Assembly: GCA_016705335.1 (NCBI GenBank)
Contig: JADIYN010000007.1
Location: 62,001 to 126,000 of the forward strand
From: Draconibacterium sp.
GTDB lineage: Bacteria; Bacteroidota; Bacteroidia; Bacteroidales; Prolixibacteraceae
Direction of reading: 5' to 3'
DNA: 64,000 nt
The position numbers and the translations under genes were made by a program. Positions 18,419-28,409 of this stretch are shown one piece after another (the first letter of the stretch is position 1; every line of letters starts with the position of its first letter). The notes under the pieces are model-generated. The model was not told the origin of the DNA. It was given only the letters and a program-made list of their open reading frames with translations, and ran no database searches.

Positions 18419-21400
18419 ATGAAAAGATTTATATTTCTGTTGTTCATTATTGTAGTTGGTTTTACAGGCGGTGATGTGCAAAAGGAATTGATTGTACTGA
18501 AATGGAATGATTCTCAGATTGTGGAAAATGGAATTACTGTCTGTAAAGAATTGAACTTTGAAAATGCGGCATTCCCCGATTTTGAAGCTAAACTTCCGGT
18601 TTTTTATAAAACATATAATTTGGAAAATGGTAATCAAGATTTCAATTTTGCCATTGAAAATGAAACATTTGAAGAAGTAAAACTCTCAAGCAGGTTTCTG
18701 AAATTAAATAAAATTGGGAGTGAAATTCTGATTGTTACTGAAAAAACTCAATCAAACGGTATATTCAAACTTCATTTACAGATTTCGACAGTTAAAAAAG
18801 AAGGGAATAAAATTCTGCGCTTGAAAAGTTTTGAGCTAAAACAGATAACAATAAGGAACTCAGCTTCACAAAAAAGTGGGCAAGCCGTTTCAAATACGCA
18901 TGTTTGGAAAACGAGCTCAGTTCTTAAAAGTGGAAAATGGATAAAAATAGAGGTTAACGGTAAAGGTATTATTAAGATTCCTTATTCAAAATTAACTTCA
19001 CTTGGATTTGCGGATCCTTCAAAAGTCAGTGTATATGGTAGCGGTGGGACAATCCTGTCAGAAGATCCCGGAGTTATAGATTACGATGATCTTGAACAAT
19101 GCGCAGTTTGGCATGACAAAAATAATGGTACAGACTGTTTGTTTCTCTATTCTCCGGGAACAACCCGATGGGATTTTGATAATTCTAACAGTATTTTCAA
19201 GCATACATTAAATGACTATGCAAATAAGGGTTTTTTCTTTTTAACCGATAATGCTGGGAATCCAAAAGTCGCCCAGCTTTTACCGGTTATTCAGGAGCCT
19301 GTTACACACACTGTTTCGGCAGGTGACGCTTACCAGTTGTATGAAAATGAAACTGAAAATGTTCTTACTTTAGGCAAAGGTCTGGGGTCGGGAAAACAGT
19401 GGTTTGGCGATAAATTTAAACATAGTTCGGTTAACAATATTGATTTTGATCTGACAGACATTGTAGCTTCTGAACAGGTAAAAATTCGTGTAAACGCCAT
19501 TGCTCGTTCTTTTGCGGCATCACAAATGAAAGTGTTGGTAAATCAGGTTGAAAAAGATTCATTGAATTTTAACCGTGTAAATACCGACAGCCAGGAATCC
19601 GATTATGCTGACCAAAAGGAAGAAGTATTTGAAACAACTTTATCCGGAACCACAAATAAAATCACTTTAAAATATTTTGCAAAAAACAATAACGGCAATG
19701 TTGATGACAATGCGCTGGCATGGCTTGATTTTATTGAGATAAATTACCGAAGAAAACTTAAATTTGGGAGTGAACCTTTGTTTTTTAGCGATAAATCTTC
19801 AGTAAGTGATGGAAATATTATTACTTTTTCAATTGAAAATGCAATTACTGGTTCACGGGTTTTTGATGTAACACAGGTCAACAATGTGATGGAAGTACCT
19901 GTGGAAATTTCAAGAAATGTTGCAGTAATAAAGCGGCCTGCAACTAAACTTTTGAGTATGTTGCTTTTAATCCGAACGGAACTTACAGCGAACCTGAATA
20001 TCTTGGAGAAATCACAAATCAGGACTTACATGCATTAAGTACCCCCGAATTTATAATTATAACACATCCTAACTTTTTAACTTCTGCAAATAAACTGGCC
20101 GATTTTCACAGGAGTTTTGACGGAATGGATGTTGAAGTGGTAACAACCGAACAGGTATATAATGAATTTAGTTCGGGAACCAAAAGTGCTACCGGAATCA
20201 GAAATTTCATTAAAATGTTTTATGACAGGGGCGAGAGACTTAAATATGTTTTATTGTTTGGCGATGGTAGTTTTGATAACAGAAATATAAGACCCGAAAC
20301 CAAAAATTTTGTGCCAACTTACCAATCTTTCAATTCACTTGTGCCGGTTAAATCGTTTGTTACAGATGATTATTTTGTAATGCTTGATGCGGGTGAAAGT
20401 GTGTACAACGGCGCGATAGACCTGGGTATTGGACGAATTCCGGCACAAACAACTTTTGAAGCTGAAACAGTAATTAATAAAATCGAAAATTATTATAAGC
20501 CTGAAGCTTTGGGGAATTGGAGAAATATCGTTTGCCTGATAGCTGATGATCAGGATGGTGGATTACATATGAGAGATACTGAAAAGCTTGATAAATTAAT
20601 AAAGGATAACCACAGTGAGTTTGTGACTGACAAAATTTATTTCGATTCTTACCTTCAACAGGTTAATGCCGGGGCAGAAAGATATCCTGATGTAACTAAT
20701 GCAATAAATAACAGGGTTAAGGATGGAGTTTTGATTTTGAATTATGTTGGTCATGCCAATGAACGATATATGGCTGATGAACATGTACTTGACATAAGTA
20801 ATGTAAATACGTGGTCGAACACAAACAACCTACCCATTTTTGTAACAGCAACCTGCGAATTCAGTCGTTTTGATGCCGATGAAACTTCAATTGGGGAGTA
20901 TGTCTTGTTTAATCCAACTGGTGGAGGTATTGGACTTTTTTCGACCACCCGATTGGTTTATGCTTATTCAAATTCTTTGTTAAGCCAAAGTTTTTATCGT
21001 TTTGTTTTTGAACAGGACGAACAAGGAAACCGCTATCGTATGGGAGATATTATTCGACTTGCAAAAATTAATACCCTAAATAGTATCAATAAAAGAAATT
21101 TTAGTTTACTGGCAGATCCAGCGCTTAGGTTGTCATACCCCCGGAATAAAGTTGTAACTACTTCTGTTAATGGAAATGAAGTTGGTAATAGTACCGATAC
21201 AATCCGCGCTTTACAGAAAGTGGAGATTTCGGGTATTATTTCTGATTTTTCAGACAATAAATTGAACGATTTTTCAGGAGAAATGACAGTTACAGTTTAT
21301 GATAAGGAAACAACTGTAAGTACTTTGGGCAACAATGGTGAAACTCCTTTTAAATATAATGTGCGCGAGAATATTATTTATAAAGGACAGGTTACTGTTA

Positions 21401-22212
21401 CAGCCGGGGAGTTTTCATTCAGTTTTGTTGTACCGAAAGATATTTCGTATGTAATTGGCCAGGGCAATATTATGTATTATGCCCAAAATAGTGTTGTTGA
21501 TGCGCATGGTGCATTTAATGATTTTAAAATCGGCGGGCTTTCAAATCAATCAGTTCAGGACAACGAAGGACCGAAAATCGAGCTGTTTATGGATAACAGG
21601 GATTTTGTTTCAGGAAACAAAACGAGTAAAAATCCAACTTTGGAAGCATATCTTTCAGATGAAAATGGAATTAACACTGCCGGCACCGGAATTGGACATG
21701 ATATTACAGCAGTTTTAGACGGAGATTATTCAAATGTTCTCATACTCAATAATTATTATCAGTCTGATATAAATAATTACAAAAGTGGAGTCGTTAAATT
21801 TCCATTTACAAATTTGACACCAGGCAAACATACAATTACACTAAAAGCTTGGGACGTTGCAAACAACTCTTCGGAACAGGAAATTGAATTTGAAGTTACA
21901 GGAGAATTTTATATCAGCCAGGTATTTAATACCCCAAATCCGGCTGTTGATAATACTTATTTTAGTTTTGAACATAATCAATCAGATGCAAATTTTAATA
22001 TTATGATCGAGGTTTTTGACCAATTAGGACGCAGAGTTGATTTCATAAGAACTGAAGTTGGTTCATCAGGCTCAAAAAGTAATCCAATTCGTTGGGACTT
22101 TAATGAAACAGGTACACCCCTTTTAAACGGAATTTATATTTACCGCATTACTGCTCAAAATAATGATGGGATATATTTTTCAAAATCGGGAAAAATGATG
22201 ATTGCGCGATAA
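18419..22212 (+). CDS. porU: Type IX secretion system sortase PorU, frame broken
   Basis: Frames 18419-20038 and 20125-22212 join into one protein of about 1,265 residues when one T is restored in the run at 19950-19953 (giving KLFEYVAFNPNGTY). The second part contains a gingipain-like C25 peptidase domain with the catalytic His in NYVGHANE and Cys in TATCEFSRFD, and ends in a FlgD-like Ig/sorting region (FDQLGRRVDFIR ... NGIYIYRI). PorU cleaves the sorting domain of type IX cargo and attaches it to surface lipopolysaccharide. It is followed by porV, its usual partner, and is divergent from gldJ. The break is probably a sequencing error. Confidence 0.9.
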
Positions 22213-22280
22213 TTTTTTCAGTGTATAAAATTTTTCATCATTTGTTGCGTTTTCATTTGTATTATGAATATTATAAATAT

Positions 22281-22322
22281 GGCTGCAAAAACAAATATTA
22301 TATCTTTGCAGCCTCAATTTTT
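22281..22322 (+). promoter_or_regulatory. Hairpin plus -7 box between porU and porV
   Basis: GGCTGCAAA (22281-22289) and TTTGCAGCC (22305-22313) are perfectly complementary and a T7 run follows, so it resembles an intrinsic terminator. The right arm also forms part of TATCTTTG (22301-22308), a TAnnTTTG -7 match 22 bp before porV. It may end porU transcripts and restart porV. Confidence 0.5.
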
Positions 22323-22330
22323 TTAAAATT

Positions 22331-23503
22331 ATGAAGCAATTATTTAGTTTTTTATTACTTCTGACAATGGTTGTTGCCATAGCGGAAAATGTTATTGCCC
22401 AGGCAACTACTTCAGGAGCAAATACAATTACAACAGCTGTTCCTTTTCTTTCAATAACACCTGATTCCAGGGCTGGTGGTATGGGTGATGCTGGTGTAGG
22501 TTTAACGCCGGATGTAAGTTCACAACACTGGAACCCGGCAAAATATGTTTTCATGGAAAGTGATATGGGAATTGGTTTATCCTATTCACCCTGGTTGCGC
22601 AATCTCGTGGATGACATCAACCTCGCATATTTATCGGGTTACAAAAAGCTCGACGATGTGCAGGCAATAAGTGCATCTTTACGCTATTTCTCCCTGGGAG
22701 ATATTATTTTCACAAGTGATTATGGTGAAATAAACGGGCAACAAAGTCCCAATGAATTTGCCGTAGATTTTGGTTATTCAAGGTTACTCTCTGAAACTTT
22801 TTCCGGGGCTGTGGCATTGCGCTATATCCGTTCTGATTTAACCGGTGGGCAAATGGTTGGTGGTGTTGAAACACATGCCGGAAATGCATTTGCGGCTGAT
22901 GTTGCCTTTTATTACTATAAAGAATTAAGGGTCAACCGCAAAGACAATATTTTTTCGGCAGGTATTAATATTCAGAATATTGGTTCAAAAATATCTTATA
23001 CCGATGGAACAATAAAAGATTTTATACCAACCAATTTAATGCTGGGAGCTTCATATACTTCAAATCTTGATGATTACAACTCGTTTACATTTTCTTTTGA
23101 AGCAAATAAATTGCTGGTGCCAACGCCTCCTGCTGATTCAGTTGGTCTGGACGATGGTGTCATTGTTTCAGGAGGTGTTAATTCCGATATCGGATCGATT
23201 GAAGGAATTGTAGTTTCGTTTCATGACGCACCCGGAGGGTTTCAGGAAGAGATGCAGGAAATTAACCTCTCATTGGGGATTGAATACTGGTACAACAAGC
23301 AATTTGCAATAAGAGGAGGTTATTTTTATGAACACGAAAATAAGGGTAACAGAAAATATTTCACAGCCGGGGCAGGTTTAAAACTTAATGTATTTGCTCT
23401 TGATTTCTCGTATCTGTTGCCAACTCAGCGCAATCACCCACTTGAAAATACACTTAGGTTTACGCTATCGTTTGATATTGATGCCTTTGGAAATCAACGA
23501 TAA
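22331..23503 (+). CDS. porV: Type IX secretion outer-membrane protein PorV (LptO)
   Basis: The 390-residue protein has a signal peptide (to about residue 24, VIAQ). It then shows SITPDSRAGGMGDAGVGLTPDVSSQHWNPAKY, the characteristic PorV opening, followed by FadL/UPF0164-like beta-barrel strands ending in an aromatic-containing final strand (TLRFTLSFDIDAF). PorV shuttles cargo from the SprA translocon to PorU and is required for type A sorting-domain proteins, such as the DUF3160 protein and adhesin here. Its stop and the ispF start overlap around 23503. The frame is intact. Confidence 0.9.
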   Translation: MKQLFSFLLLLTMVVAIAENVIAQATTSGANTITTAVPFLSITPDSRAGGMGDAGVGLTPDVSSQHWNPAKYVFMESDMGIGLSYSPWLRNLVDDINLAYLSGYKKLDDVQAISASLRYFSLGDIIFTSDYGEINGQQSPNEFAVDFGYSRLLSETFSGAVALRYIRSDLTGGQMVGGVETHAGNAFAADVAFYYYKELRVNRKDNIFSAGINIQNIGSKISYTDGTIKDFIPTNLMLGASYTSNLDDYNSFTFSFEANKLLVPTPPADSVGLDDGVIVSGGVNSDIGSIEGIVVSFHDAPGGFQEEMQEINLSLGIEYWYNKQFAIRGGYFYEHENKGNRKYFTAGAGLKLNVFALDFSYLLPTQRNHPLENTLRFTLSFDIDAFGNQR

Positions 23504-23982
23504 TGAATTTCCGGATTGGACAAGGATATGATGTGCACCGCCTGGCCGAAGGAGAAACTTTGTGGCTTGGCGGTATTTTAATTCTGCACCACAAAGGAAC
23601 CGTAGCACATTCAGATGGTGATGTGGTTATCCATGCTATTTGCGATGCTATTTTGGGAGCGGCAAAACTGGGCGATATTGGAACAAATTTTCCTGATACT
23701 TCTTCAGAATTCAAAAATATCGACAGTAAAATATTGCTGGATAAATCATATCAGCTTGCTCAAAAAAAGGGATATGAAATAGTAAATATCGATTGCACTA
23801 TTAACGCACAGCAACCTAAATTAAAACCTTTTATCCCCGAAATGGAAATGGTAATGGCCAAATTGCTTCAAATTGATGTAGATCAGATTTCGGTAAAAGC
23901 AACCACTACAGAAAAATTAGGATTTGAAGGACGCGAGGAGGGTATTTCAGTAAATGCGGTTGTACTTTTAAAAAAGTTGTAA
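23503..23982 (+). CDS. ispF: 2-C-methyl-D-erythritol 2,4-cyclodiphosphate synthase
   Basis: This 159-residue enzyme has metal ligands in GYDVH (Asp10, His12) and HAICDA (His44), plus HSDGDV, GDIGTNFPDT and the C-terminal KATTTEKLGFEGREEGI signature. It forms the cyclodiphosphate in the MEP isoprenoid pathway, so the organism probably uses the non-mevalonate route. The start overlaps the porV stop, implying co-transcription although the functions are unrelated. The length is normal. Confidence 0.93.
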   Translation: MNFRIGQGYDVHRLAEGETLWLGGILILHHKGTVAHSDGDVVIHAICDAILGAAKLGDIGTNFPDTSSEFKNIDSKILLDKSYQLAQKKGYEIVNIDCTINAQQPKLKPFIPEMEMVMAKLLQIDVDQISVKATTTEKLGFEGREEGISVNAVVLLKKL

Positions 23983-23987
23983 AAATT

Positions 23988-24344
23988 ATGAAAACTCTTG
24001 TAATAGGCGCAAGTTCAAAACCAGATCGATTTTCGAATATGGCAATTCGGGCTTTGCGCGAAAACAACCATGAAGTTATTGGGCTCGCAAAAAGAGAAGG
24101 AATGGTTTCTGATGTTCATATTCAGACTGAGTTCCCCAAAGATGATAACATTCACACAGTTACTTTGTATATCGGGGCAGTACACCAGGTAGAATATTAC
24201 AAATCCATACTCGATCTGAAACCTGAAAGGGTAATTTTTAACCCGGGAACTGAAAACTTTGAACTGGCCGAAATGCTTGAAATAAATGGTATTGAAACCA
24301 TTGAAGGTTGCACTTTGGTAATGTTGGGTACAGGAAGATTTTAA
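23988..24344 (+). CDS. CoA-binding domain protein (YccU-like)
   Basis: This 118-residue single-domain Rossmann-like protein has VIGASSKPDRFSNMAIRALRENNHEV, VTLYIGAVHQVEYY and VIFNPGTENFELAEMLEINGIETIEGCTLVML, the pattern of small CoA_binding-family proteins. It should bind CoA or a related nucleotide; no enzyme activity is established. It begins 5 bp after ispF and ends 18 bp before a thioredoxin-like gene, so the three are probably one transcript. Confidence 0.8.
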   Translation: MKTLVIGASSKPDRFSNMAIRALRENNHEVIGLAKREGMVSDVHIQTEFPKDDNIHTVTLYIGAVHQVEYYKSILDLKPERVIFNPGTENFELAEMLEINGIETIEGCTLVMLGTGRF

Positions 24345-24362
24345 TCATAAATTAATGTTTAG

Positions 24363-24695
24363 ATGTTCACAGAGATTCAATCGTTTGATGAGTTTTTAAA
24401 ACTAAAGAATGAGGAGCCAGCTTTGCTTGCCTATTTTTCAACAGAGGCATGTAATGTTTGCAAAGTTCTCAAACCCAAGGTTGCTGATTTACTGCAACAA
24501 GAATTCCCCAAAATAAAATCTGTTTACATAAAATCTGACAAATTACCTGAAGTTGCCGCTCAAAACCAGGTTTTTACCGCCCCCACAATACTTGTTTTTT
24601 TTGATGGCCGTGAATACATCCGAAAGAGCAGGAACATCGGTATTGGCGAATTACAGCTCGAAATAGAACGGCCTTATTCCTTGATTTTTTCGTAG
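24363..24695 (+). CDS. Thioredoxin-like protein with CNVC active site
   Basis: The 110-residue thioredoxin-fold protein has YFSTEACNVCKVLKPKV (Cys30, Cys33), with CNVC instead of the classical CGPC, and a cis-Pro loop TAPTILVFFDG. No signal peptide is seen. The unusual dipeptide between the cysteines suggests a redox potential or partner different from the main thioredoxin at 15 kb. It is the last gene of the porV-ispF run; 317 bp without a gene follow. Confidence 0.8.
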   Translation: MFTEIQSFDEFLKLKNEEPALLAYFSTEACNVCKVLKPKVADLLQQEFPKIKSVYIKSDKLPEVAAQNQVFTAPTILVFFDGREYIRKSRNIGIGELQLEIERPYSLIFS

Positions 24696-25012
24696 TTGAA
24701 AATAGCACGGTTTGAAATTAAACTCTTTTCTTTTCGTTACAATTCTTTTCTCGAACGCAATCTCCTTGTTATTTGGTTTGAATATTTATTCATTCTAAAC
24801 ATTGTAAACCAATAAAATAAAAGTCTGTATTTTATTAAATGATGCTGGAATCATTGTTAAATATCTTGTTTAGAAACAGTGTTTGTCATAACTTCGTCAC
24901 AATTTATCTGTCGTCAGATGAAATATATCGATAAAAAGTGTGTTTCCCGAATTTCTGACTGATTTCTAATATTAAATAGAAATATTTGTTAACTAAATTA
25001 ATTAAAGAAAAA
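24696..25012. other. Gene-free stretch before lemA
   Basis: About 317 bp of A/T-rich sequence contain no supported ORF. A short dyad ATCTG-TCGT-CAGAT (24907-24920) is visible and AATATTTG near 24984 is one mismatch from a -7 box just before lemA. Nothing else is recognised. Confidence 0.4.
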
Positions 25013-25591
25013 ATGAAAAAATTGAGAATTGGTTTATTGGCTGCAGTTGTTGCAGTTTTATTTTCGAGTTGTGGATACAACAAAATGGTTTCAATGGACG
25101 AGCAGGTTACCTCGCAATGGGCGCAGGTTGAAAACGTTTATCAAAGAAGGGCTGATTTAATACCAAACCTTGTAAACACGGTAAAAGGTTACGCTGCTCA
25201 CGAACAGGAAACACTGGAAGGCGTTATTGAAGCACGCTCAAAAGCAACTTCCGTAAATATCGATCCTTCAAAACTTACCCCTGAAACTATCCAACAGTTT
25301 AACCAGGCACAGGAAGGTCTTTCTTCGGCTTTGAGCAAGTTGATGGTTGTAGTTGAAAGATACCCCGATTTGAAAGCCAACCAGAATTTTCTGGATTTAC
25401 AGGCACAGCTTGAAGGTACTGAAAACCGCATCACAGTTGAGCGTATGAAATTCAACGAAACAACAAAAACTTACAATGCTTATATCCGAAAATTTCCACA
25501 GGTAATTTATTCCGGCTGGTTTGGTTTCGAAAAGAAAACCTATTTTGAAGCGCAACAAGGAGCAGAAAAAGCCCCGGAAGTTAAATTCTAA
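25013..25591 (+). CDS. lemA: LemA family lipoprotein
   Basis: From the ATG at 25013 (preferred over 24986 because it directly precedes the signal) the 192-residue protein has a lipobox FSSC. It then shows the LemA core: QWAQVENVYQRRADLIPNLVNTVKGYAAHEQETLEGVIEAR, a long helical region, and RFNE-like VERMKFNETTKTYNAYIRKFPQVIYSGWFGFEKKTYFEA. LemA proteins are exported helical bundles of unclear function. It is followed by two TPM-domain proteins, a grouping seen repeatedly in Bacteroidota, which suggests a joint membrane or envelope role. Confidence 0.88.
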   Translation: MKKLRIGLLAAVVAVLFSSCGYNKMVSMDEQVTSQWAQVENVYQRRADLIPNLVNTVKGYAAHEQETLEGVIEARSKATSVNIDPSKLTPETIQQFNQAQEGLSSALSKLMVVVERYPDLKANQNFLDLQAQLEGTENRITVERMKFNETTKTYNAYIRKFPQVIYSGWFGFEKKTYFEAQQGAEKAPEVKF

Positions 25592-25606
25592 GCAAATATA
25601 AATGCG

Positions 25607-26047
25607 ATGAATGTTCAGAAATATTTTACAGAAGAAAACAAACTGCAAATAGCAAATGCAATCAGAGTAGCCGAGACAAATACCTCAGGCGAAATCAGGC
25701 TGCACATTGAAAAATATTGTAAGGAAGAGGTGTTGGACAGGGCTGCCTATATTTTCGAAAAACTTGAAATGCATAAAACAATATTGCGTAACGGAGTGCT
25801 ATTTTATATGGCTGTTGAAGACAGAAAATTTGCAATACTTGGAGATGCAGGTATAAATCAAAAAGTTTCCGATGATTTTTGGGCGAATGCTAACGAAACT
25901 GTTTTGTCAAGTTTTAAAGAAGGGAAACTCACAGAAGGTTTGGTTGAGGGAATTTTGATGGCAGGAGAACAATTAAAAGAACATTTCCCATACATGAAAG
26001 ATGATAAAAATGAACTTTCGGACGACATTTCGTATGGGAAAAACTGA
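25607..26047 (+). CDS. TPM-domain protein (short, no signal peptide)
   Basis: The 146-residue protein has the TPM fold pattern: AIRVAETNTSGEIRLHIEKYC, RNGVLFYMAVEDRKFAILGDAGI and a helical C-terminal part (EGLVEGILMAGEQLKEHFPY). No signal peptide or membrane segment is visible, unlike its neighbour. It lies 15 bp after lemA and its stop falls 7 bp before the next ATG, so the trio is an operon. The function is unknown; TPM domains occur in proteins linked to photosystem or envelope maintenance. Confidence 0.8.
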   Translation: MNVQKYFTEENKLQIANAIRVAETNTSGEIRLHIEKYCKEEVLDRAAYIFEKLEMHKTILRNGVLFYMAVEDRKFAILGDAGINQKVSDDFWANANETVLSSFKEGKLTEGLVEGILMAGEQLKEHFPYMKDDKNELSDDISYGKN

Positions 26048-26054
26048 GAATAAA

Positions 26055-26831
26055 ATGAAAAAAATATTAACGATAATCACTGTCTTAAGTTTTTTAGCTG
26101 CAATTTCGTTTGCACAAATTCCTGAACGACCGGTTCCCCCGCGATTGGTTAACGATTTTGCAAACGTTTTATCTGATGCCGAAAAAACTCAACTTGAAAA
26201 TAAATTGGTGCAGTTTGCTCAAACAACTTCTACCCAGATTGTTGTTGTTACAGTATCTGATCTTGCTGGAGATGATCCCGGGAATTATGCATTTCAGATT
26301 GGTGAAAAGTGGGGTGTGGGGCAAAAAGACAAAGACAACGGGATCGTGGTGTTGGTTAAGCCAAAACAGGGAAACAGCAAAGGACAGGTTTTTATTGTAA
26401 CCGGTTATGGTTTAGAAGGCATTTTACCCGATGCTGTAGTAAATTCAACTGTTGTTGATTATGAAATGATTCCACGTTTTATGGAGAATGATTATTATGG
26501 AGGAATTTCAAATGGAGTAAAAGTTATAATGGGTATTACCCAAGGTGAATATACTGCTGAGCAATATCAGCAAAAAGTTGAGCAAAATAAAGAGGGCGGT
26601 TTTATTCCGGCAATAATAATTTTTATTTTGATATTTGTTTTTATGATGCGTGGTCGCCGGAACAGGTTTTATTCGCCTGGTAAAAGTTTACCTTTTTGGC
26701 TTGCGATGGGAATGTTATCGGGCAGTAACCGTTCAGGTGGATCATTTGGTAATTTTTCGTCGGGAAGTGGTGGTTTTGGTGGTTTTGGAGGCGGAAGCTT
26801 CGGTGGCGGCGGTGCCGGTGGAAGCTGGTAA
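26055..26831 (+). CDS. TPM-domain membrane protein (YgcG type) with Gly-rich tail
   Basis: The start at 26055 is chosen because a signal peptide follows directly (ends SFAQ); the longer frame from 26001 overlaps the upstream gene. The TPM domain runs from about residue 25 to 165 (LVNDFANVLSDAEKTQLENKL ... GYGLEGILPDAVVN). A single membrane helix (IPAIIIFILIFVFMM, about 195-210) follows, then a short cytoplasmic tail ending in a Gly/Ser/Phe-rich low-complexity stretch finishing GGSW. This layout is typical of YgcG proteins that accompany LemA. The molecular role is not known. Confidence 0.85.
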   Translation: MKKILTIITVLSFLAAISFAQIPERPVPPRLVNDFANVLSDAEKTQLENKLVQFAQTTSTQIVVVTVSDLAGDDPGNYAFQIGEKWGVGQKDKDNGIVVLVKPKQGNSKGQVFIVTGYGLEGILPDAVVNSTVVDYEMIPRFMENDYYGGISNGVKVIMGITQGEYTAEQYQQKVEQNKEGGFIPAIIIFILIFVFMMRGRRNRFYSPGKSLPFWLAMGMLSGSNRSGGSFGNFSSGSGGFGGFGGGSFGGGGAGGSW

Positions 26832-26858
26832 ACCAGTTCAAAGTTCAAGAATTCATAA

Positions 26859-26909
26859 GGTTCAAAGTTCAGAGTTCCGTTTAGAACTTTAAACTTTAAA
26901 CTTTGAACC
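26859..26909. terminator. Two-way hairpin terminator between convergent genes
   Basis: GGTTCAAAGTT (26859-26869) and AACTTTGAACC (26899-26909) are exact complements within a stretch built from GTTCAAAGTTCA and AACTTTAAAC variants (26835-26921). It lies between the TPM gene and the convergent purA and could stop both. No long T run follows, so termination is inferred from position. Confidence 0.55.
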
Positions 26910-26921
26910 CTGAACTTTAAA

Positions 26922-28205
26922 CTATACTTCTTCTGAATCTAAAAATATAGTTTGTTCGCGATTTGGACCGACGGATGCAATTGTAACCGGAATCCCAACT
27001 TCTTCCTCAATAAAATTTATATAATTGTTTAATTCTTCAGGAAATTCATCCTGGTGTTTAATCTTTGTTAAATCAGTTTGCCATCCTGGCAGTTCAACAT
27101 ATACCGGTTTTACGTCGTCATTCAACTCAAATGGAAAATGTTCAACTGTTTCACCTTCAATTTCATAACCAACACAAATTTTAATAGTTTCGAACTGATC
27201 CAAAACATCAGCTTTCATCATTATTAATTGGGTTACTCCATTAAGCATTATTGAGTATTTCAAGGCAACCAAATCGAGCCAGCCACATCTTCTGGGTCTT
27301 CCGGTAGTCGAGCCATATTCATTCCCTGCTTTGCGCAAGCTGGCTCCTGTTTCGTCTATTAACTCTGTTGGGAATGGACCCATGCCAACCCGAGTACAAT
27401 AAGCTTTAAAAATCCCTAAAACTTCACCAACTTTATTGGGTGCAATTCCCAGCCCAGTGCATGCACCTGCACAAATGGTATTCGAACTTGTGACATATGG
27501 ATATGAGCCAAAATCAATATCAAGTAATGTTCCCTGTGCTCCTTCTGCTAAAACCGATTTGTCTTCCAGCAAAAGTTTGTTGATCATGTGTTCCGTGTCA
27601 ACTATTTTGAAAGTTTTAAGAAGCTTGATTCCCTCAAACCAATCTTTTTCACAATCACCAAGAATTTGCTGAAAATCGTACCTGTAAAAATCAGTTAAAA
27701 GCAATTTATGACTTTCAACACGCGATTTGTATTTTTCATCAAAATCATGGAGCAAATCACCAACACGCAAACCTTCGCGGCCAATTTTATCTTTGTAAGT
27801 TGGACCTATTCCCTTTAATGTTGAACCAATTTTCGATTCACCCTTTTGTTGCTCTGAAGCAGCATCAAGCAACCGGTGTGTGGGTAAAATCATGTGTGCT
27901 TTTTTCGAAATGTATAAGTTTTGTGAAATATCCACTCCAATTTTTTTTAACGATTCAATTTCTTTTTGGAAAACTATTGGATCGATAACAACACCATTTC
28001 CAATGATATTTATTTTGTTTTCCCGAAAAATACCTGATGGAATTGTATGAAGCACATGTTTTATATTGTTGAATTCCAAAGTGTGTCCTGCATTTGGACC
28101 ACCTTGAAAACGAGTAATAACATCGTATTTTGGAGTTAATACATCAACAATTTTTCCTTTCCCTTCGTCGCCCCATTGCAGGCCAAGTAAAACATCTACT
28201 TTCAT
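26922..28205 (-). CDS. purA: Adenylosuccinate synthase
   Basis: The 427-residue enzyme has the N-terminal GTP/IMP site LGLQWGDEGKGKIVD, FQGGPNAGHT, GIGPTYKDK, EGAQGTLLDIDFGSYPYVTSSN and the TTGRPRRCGWLDLV signature. It joins IMP and aspartate using GTP, the first step from IMP to AMP. It lies downstream of fur and rel on the same strand, an order shared with other Bacteroidota. A hairpin separates it from fur, so it may also have its own promoter. The frame is intact. Confidence 0.94.
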   Translation of the reverse strand: MKVDVLLGLQWGDEGKGKIVDVLTPKYDVITRFQGGPNAGHTLEFNNIKHVLHTIPSGIFRENKINIIGNGVVIDPIVFQKEIESLKKIGVDISQNLYISKKAHMILPTHRLLDAASEQQKGESKIGSTLKGIGPTYKDKIGREGLRVGDLLHDFDEKYKSRVESHKLLLTDFYRYDFQQILGDCEKDWFEGIKLLKTFKIVDTEHMINKLLLEDKSVLAEGAQGTLLDIDFGSYPYVTSSNTICAGACTGLGIAPNKVGEVLGIFKAYCTRVGMGPFPTELIDETGASLRKAGNEYGSTTGRPRRCGWLDLVALKYSIMLNGVTQLIMMKADVLDQFETIKICVGYEIEGETVEHFPFELNDDVKPVYVELPGWQTDLTKIKHQDEFPEELNNYINFIEEEVGIPVTIASVGPNREQTIFLDSEEV

Positions 28206-28262
28206 TTGGTTTTTTTAATGATTATAATCGTGGTTTTTAATTTACTTTTCATCATTACTTAA

Positions 28263-28305
28263 GGGAAAAAACCGTGAAAAATCAATCTTATAAAAATTTT
28301 CACGG
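28263..28305 (-). terminator. Terminator downstream of fur
   Basis: On the minus strand CCGTGAAAA and TTTTCACGG pair perfectly around a 16-nt loop and six T follow. It lies about 105 bp after the fur stop. Confidence 0.65.
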
Positions 28306-28409
28306 CTTACATATAAAGCGTTTAAAAATACAAATAATTTTTGGTTTACGGCGAAAAAGATTTAAAGCAGTTACGGGGAATAGAAAAATATTAAAATAGT
28401 TAATAAATC

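Noticed and set aside
26650..26892. 80-codon frame overlapping the Gly-rich tail of the TPM gene
   Set aside because: It is a shadow of the repetitive Gly codons in another frame and has no independent support.
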